Positions 7,766-10,694 of a stretch of DNA of 10,694 bases are shown one piece after another. The stretch's first letter is position 1. Every line of letters starts with the position of its first letter. The notes beneath the pieces are model-generated. The model was not told the origin of the DNA. It did not search any database and worked only from the letters and a program-made list of their open reading frames with translations. This DNA comes from Flavobacteriaceae bacterium (GTDB taxonomy: Bacteria; Bacteroidota; Bacteroidia; Flavobacteriales; Flavobacteriaceae). The DNA lies in assembly GCA_026992695.1 (NCBI GenBank), contig JALWYP010000492.1, positions 1-10,694 on the forward strand. Direction: 5' to 3'. The translations under genes were made by a program, and so were the position numbers.

Positions 7766-8962
7766 ATGAAAACCGTTTTTAATCGCATACAAGGAGATAA
7801 AACCATTTGGGCTATTGTTGCTTTTTTGGCACTTATTTCGTTTATGCCGGTTTATAGTGCCAGTAGTAACTTGGCGTACCTTTACGGTGACGGGAGTACC
7901 TTGCCTTTTTTAATAAAACATTTTGCTCATTTATTATTGGGATTTGCCATTTTGTATGGTGTTCACAAAATACCCTATCATTATTTTAAAGGATTGTCAA
8001 TTATTGCACTACCTGTTGTGTTGCTGTTGTTAATTGTTACCTTATCGCAAGGTACTACTATTGAAGGTGCAAATGCCAGTAGGTGGATACGAATACCCTT
8101 TGTAGGGTTTACTTTTCAAACATCTACGTTAGCAACTGTGGTTTTAATGACCTACGTGGCACGATACCTGTCTAAAATTAAAGACAAAGCCGTAACTTTT
8201 AAAGAAACTATTTTGCCTTTATGGTTGCCTGTGTTTTTGATTTTAGCATTTATTCTTCCGGCAAACTTCTCAACGACAGCTATCGTTTTTACCATGTTAA
8301 TCGTTTTGGTGTTTATTGGCGGATATCCGTTAAAATATTTGGGTGTAATATTAGTTGTTGGCTTATTGTTGTTAACCTTATTTATACTTTCAGCTAAAGC
8401 CTTTCCGGATGTTTTTCCTAACAGAGTAGATACTTGGATAAGTAGAGTAGATAATTTTATAGATGGTGAAGACACCGAAGCCGATTACCAAATTGAAAAA
8501 GCAAAAATTGCTATTGCATCGGGAGGAGTTGCGGGATTGGGTCCCGGTAAAAGTGTACAAAAAAACTTTTTACCTCAATCTTCATCCGATTTTATTTTTG
8601 CCATTATAGTAGAAGAATTTGGGTTGATAGGTGCCTTGCTAATTATTTTTTTATACCTCTTATTGCTTTTTAGAATAGTAATCGTAGCTCATAAAGCACC
8701 TACAATATTTGGGAAATTACTTGTTATAGGTGTAGGACTGCCCATTATTTTTCAGGCTTTTATTAATATGGCAGTTGCTGTTGAAGTATTTCCGGTAACC
8801 GGACAAACATTGCCATTAATTAGTAGTGGTGGTACTTCTATTTGGATGACTTGCCTGGCGATAGGTATGATTTTAAGCGTTAGTGCAAAAAGAGAAATAC
8901 AAACAAACACAATAGATAACACAGAAGAAAATCCGTTGGATATTTTAAGTCAAGCAATATAA
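7766..8962 (+). CDS. ftsW: FtsW, SEDS-family septal peptidoglycan polymerase
   Basis: FtsW is the glycosyltransferase that polymerises lipid II at the septum, paired with the transpeptidase FtsI encoded upstream. The 398-residue protein is polytopic, with about nine or ten hydrophobic segments starting near residue 15. SEDS features are visible: an A-S-R-W-I segment after the third helix, a large extracytoplasmic loop at about residues 215-280 containing the S-S-S-D275-F-I-F motif (the aspartate equivalent to the catalytic residue of RodA/FtsW), E-E-F-G-L-I-G directly after it, and the C-terminal P-L-I-S353-S-G-G-T-S signature. RodA is the alternative family member, but position between murD and murG makes FtsW far more likely. 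ATG at 7766 follows murD by two bases with an AT-rich leader. The hydrophilic C-terminal tail is short (about 25 residues). Confidence 0.94.
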   Translation: MKTVFNRIQGDKTIWAIVAFLALISFMPVYSASSNLAYLYGDGSTLPFLIKHFAHLLLGFAILYGVHKIPYHYFKGLSIIALPVVLLLLIVTLSQGTTIEGANASRWIRIPFVGFTFQTSTLATVVLMTYVARYLSKIKDKAVTFKETILPLWLPVFLILAFILPANFSTTAIVFTMLIVLVFIGGYPLKYLGVILVVGLLLLTLFILSAKAFPDVFPNRVDTWISRVDNFIDGEDTEADYQIEKAKIAIASGGVAGLGPGKSVQKNFLPQSSSDFIFAIIVEEFGLIGALLIIFLYLLLLFRIVIVAHKAPTIFGKLLVIGVGLPIIFQAFINMAVAVEVFPVTGQTLPLISSGGTSIWMTCLAIGMILSVSAKREIQTNTIDNTEENPLDILSQAI

Positions 8963-8975
8963 AACAAAACAAAAA

Positions 8976-10076
8976 TTGGGAACTGAAAAAAAATATAAAT
9001 TCATTTTAAGCGGTGGCGGAACCGGCGGACATATTTATCCGGCTATTGCTATTGCTAATGAACTGAAAAATAATTTCCCAAATGCTGAATTCCTATTTGT
9101 AGGAGCTAAAGACCGAATGGAAATGGAAAAAGTTCCGCAAGCCGGCTATGCAATTAAAGGATTATGGATTTCAGGATTACAACGCAGTCTGTCTTTAAAA
9201 AATCTAATGTTTCCGTTTAAACTTATTTCCAGTTTGTGGAAATCTAAAAAAATAATAAAACAATTTAATCCGGATGTTGCCATTGGTACCGGAGGATATG
9301 CTAGCGCACCGTTATTAAAAATGGCTTCACGAAAGGGAATTCCAACTTTAATTCAAGAGCAAAACAGTTACGCGGGAATTACCAATAAATGGTTAAGTAA
9401 AAATGTAAATACCATCTGTGTTGCTTATGAAGATATGCAACGATTTTTTCCGAAAGAAAAGATAAGACTTACCGGAAACCCGGTTCGATTAGATCTCTTA
9501 AATAGTCATTCAAAAAAAGAAGAAGCAATTGCTTTTTTCAATTTAGATAAGAACGTGAAAACCTTGTTGGTTTTAGGCGGAAGCTTGGGAGCAAGAAGTA
9601 TAAATTCTTTAATAGATAAATCGCTAGACTTTTTTAAAAATAAAAACATACAAGTACTATGGCAATGCGGAAAGTATTATGAAGAGGTGTACAAAAACAG
9701 AACTAACGAAATGGTACAAGTACACCCGTTTATAAATAAGATGGACTTGGCGTATGTAGCTTCAGATTTTATAATATCAAGAGCCGGAGCACTCTCGGTT
9801 TCAGAGTTATGCTTAGTGGGCAAGCCGGCAATTTTTATACCATCTCCTAATGTTTCTGAAGATCACCAAACCAAGAATGCGATGGCAATAGCTAAAAAAG
9901 AAGCCGCAATCTTATTAAAAGAATCCGAATTAGATAAAAAGTTTAAAACCACTTTTTCAGAATTAGTAAGTTCTGAAGAATTGCAAGAAAAACTTTCAAC
10001 CAATATAAAAAAACTAGCAAAACCAAATGCTACCAAGCTAATTGTAGAAGAAATTAAAAAATTATTAATTGAATAA
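8976..10076 (+). CDS. murG: UDP-GlcNAc:undecaprenyl-PP-MurNAc-pentapeptide GlcNAc transferase MurG
   Basis: MurG adds GlcNAc to lipid I to give lipid II at the cytoplasmic face of the membrane. It is a GT-B fold enzyme of 366 residues, close to the family norm. The N-terminal glycine loop is S-G13-G-G-T-G-G-H19, the lipid-acceptor side. Next come I-G-T-G-G-Y, Q-E-Q-N and T-G-N-P-V-R. The C-terminal domain starts with L-G-G201-S-L-G-A-R and has [10 protein letters not shown]277-L, where E277 matches the nucleotide-sugar-binding glutamate. The start is TTG at 8976, 13 bases after the ftsW stop in an almost pure A/C leader (AAAACAAAACAAAAA). It gives a short polar N-terminus before the first beta strand. 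No in-frame ATG occurs before the glycine loop, so TTG is the best choice. Confidence 0.95.
   Translation: MGTEKKYKFILSGGGTGGHIYPAIAIANELKNNFPNAEFLFVGAKDRMEMEKVPQAGYAIKGLWISGLQRSLSLKNLMFPFKLISSLWKSKKIIKQFNPDVAIGTGGYASAPLLKMASRKGIPTLIQEQNSYAGITNKWLSKNVNTICVAYEDMQRFFPKEKIRLTGNPVRLDLLNSHSKKEEAIAFFNLDKNVKTLLVLGGSLGARSINSLIDKSLDFFKNKNIQVLWQCGKYYEEVYKNRTNEMVQVHPFINKMDLAYVASDFIISRAGALSVSELCLVGKPAIFIPSPNVSEDHQTKNAMAIAKKEAAILLKESELDKKFKTTFSELVSSEELQEKLSTNIKKLAKPNATKLIVEEIKKLLIE
10069..10076 (+). promoter_or_regulatory. TTGAATAA overlap, murG-murC
   Basis: The murC TTG start lies eight bases before the end of murG, so the two coding regions overlap by eight bases in different frames. This points to coupled translation of the lipid II synthase and the first Mur ligase. 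Confidence 0.5.
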
Positions 10077-10694
10077 ATTCAGCAACATATCAAACTTTTA
10101 TTTCATCGGCATTGGCGGAATAGGAATGAGTGCCCTTGCTCGTTATTTTTTATTACAAGGAAAACAGGTAGCCGGATACGATAAAACACCTTCTGTTATT
10201 ACCAAGGCTTTACAAAAAGAAGGAGCGACCATTTCGTTTAAGGATGATGTTTTAAGTATTCCTGAAGCATTTACAAATAAAAAAATCACCCATATAGTGT
10301 TTACTCCGGCAGTACCTTTAGAAAACACAATTTATTCGTGGTTTAAAAAACAACAATTTAACATAAACAAACGTGCCGAGGTGTTGGGGATGCTATCAGA
10401 AAACACAACGTGTCTTGCGGTGGCGGGTACACACGGTAAAACCACAACCTCTGCTATTTTAGCTCATTTGTTGGTACAATGCGGTATGAAAATAACTGCC
10501 TTTTTAGGAGGAATATCTGAAAATTACCAATCTAATTTTATTTATACCGGAAACGATTTAATGGTAGTAGAAGCCGATGAATTTGACCGTTCCTTTCTTC
10601 AATTACAACCCGATATAGCTTGCGTGACTTCTATGGATGCCGACCATTTAGACGTTTATCAAAAAGCTTCCGAAATGGAAGAAACATTTAAAGA
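10069..10694 (+). CDS. murC: UDP-N-acetylmuramate:L-alanine ligase MurC (5' part, runs off the window)
   Basis: MurC adds L-alanine to UDP-MurNAc, the first peptide step of wall precursor synthesis. The frame is open from TTG 10069 to the window end, giving 208 complete codons of an expected 440-490. The N-terminal Rossmann loop reads [14 protein letters not shown] from about residue 12. The ATPase P-loop is A119-G-T-H-G-K124-T-T-T; A-G-T-H-G-K-T is the MurC version, distinguishing it from MurD and MurE. Further on are [11 protein letters not shown] and M-D-A-D-H-L-D-V-Y, also MurC-like. The TTG start overlaps the murG stop by eight bases (TTGAATAA) and gives a normal N-terminus. The next in-frame ATG, at 10126, falls inside the glycine loop and is too late. 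Domain 3 is outside the window. Confidence 0.93.
   Translation, partial: MNKFSNISNFYFIGIGGIGMSALARYFLLQGKQVAGYDKTPSVITKALQKEGATISFKDDVLSIPEAFTNKKITHIVFTPAVPLENTIYSWFKKQQFNINKRAEVLGMLSENTTCLAVAGTHGKTTTSAILAHLLVQCGMKITAFLGGISENYQSNFIYTGNDLMVVEADEFDRSFLQLQPDIACVTSMDADHLDVYQKASEMEETFK

Noticed and set aside
10077..10694. Possible non-coding tail or degenerate region after murG.
   Set aside because: The stretch is an open frame from the TTG at 10069 and carries clear MurC motifs. It looks empty only if starts are limited to complete ORFs.

Overview
This window is almost entirely one run of same-strand genes: the left and central part of a division and cell wall (dcw) cluster. The order is mraZ, rsmH, ftsL-like, ftsI (interrupted), murE, mraY, murD, ftsW, murG and the 5' part of murC. 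The organism is most likely a member of the Bacteroidota, probably Flavobacteriaceae. The reasons are the AT-rich sequence, A-rich leaders without Shine-Dalgarno sequences, the gene order with no murF between murE and mraY, a MraY about 50 residues longer than the E. coli enzyme, a short FtsL-like protein with a proline-rich tail, and protein sequences that read like flavobacterial orthologues. The assignment rests on remembered family features; no database search was run.

Layout. Bases 1-18 are the only upstream sequence, so the cluster promoter and any MraZ operator lie outside the window. From base 19 to the end there is essentially no intergenic DNA. Junctions are overlaps of 1, 4 or 8 bases or gaps of 2 to 13 bases, so the genes are probably co-transcribed and several are probably translationally coupled. 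No stretch of 300 bases lacks a gene. I see no RNA genes, mobile elements, CRISPR arrays, internal terminators or convincing internal promoters. murC runs off the right edge. In related genomes ftsQ, ftsA and ftsZ follow.

How the genes work together. MurC, MurD and MurE add L-Ala, D-Glu and, judging from a DNPR motif, meso-diaminopimelate to UDP-MurNAc in the cytoplasm. MurF would finish the pentapeptide but is not in this window. MraY moves the product onto undecaprenyl phosphate (lipid I) and MurG adds GlcNAc (lipid II). FtsW polymerises lipid II at the septum and FtsI crosslinks it, with the FtsL-like protein as a divisome scaffold. MraZ is the cluster regulator and RsmH methylates 16S rRNA.

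The one real anomaly is an in-frame TAG at 2355-2357 inside ftsI, at codon 216 of 667. Everything after it is intact and in the same frame, including all three penicillin-binding motifs and the C-terminal PASTA-like segment. ftsI is normally essential, so this is either a base error, a very recent nonsense mutation, or a stop that is read through. TAG also ends mraY at its proper place, which argues against TAG being reassigned as a sense codon. Apart from this codon the window looks like an ordinary dcw cluster, and I found no new biological system in it.
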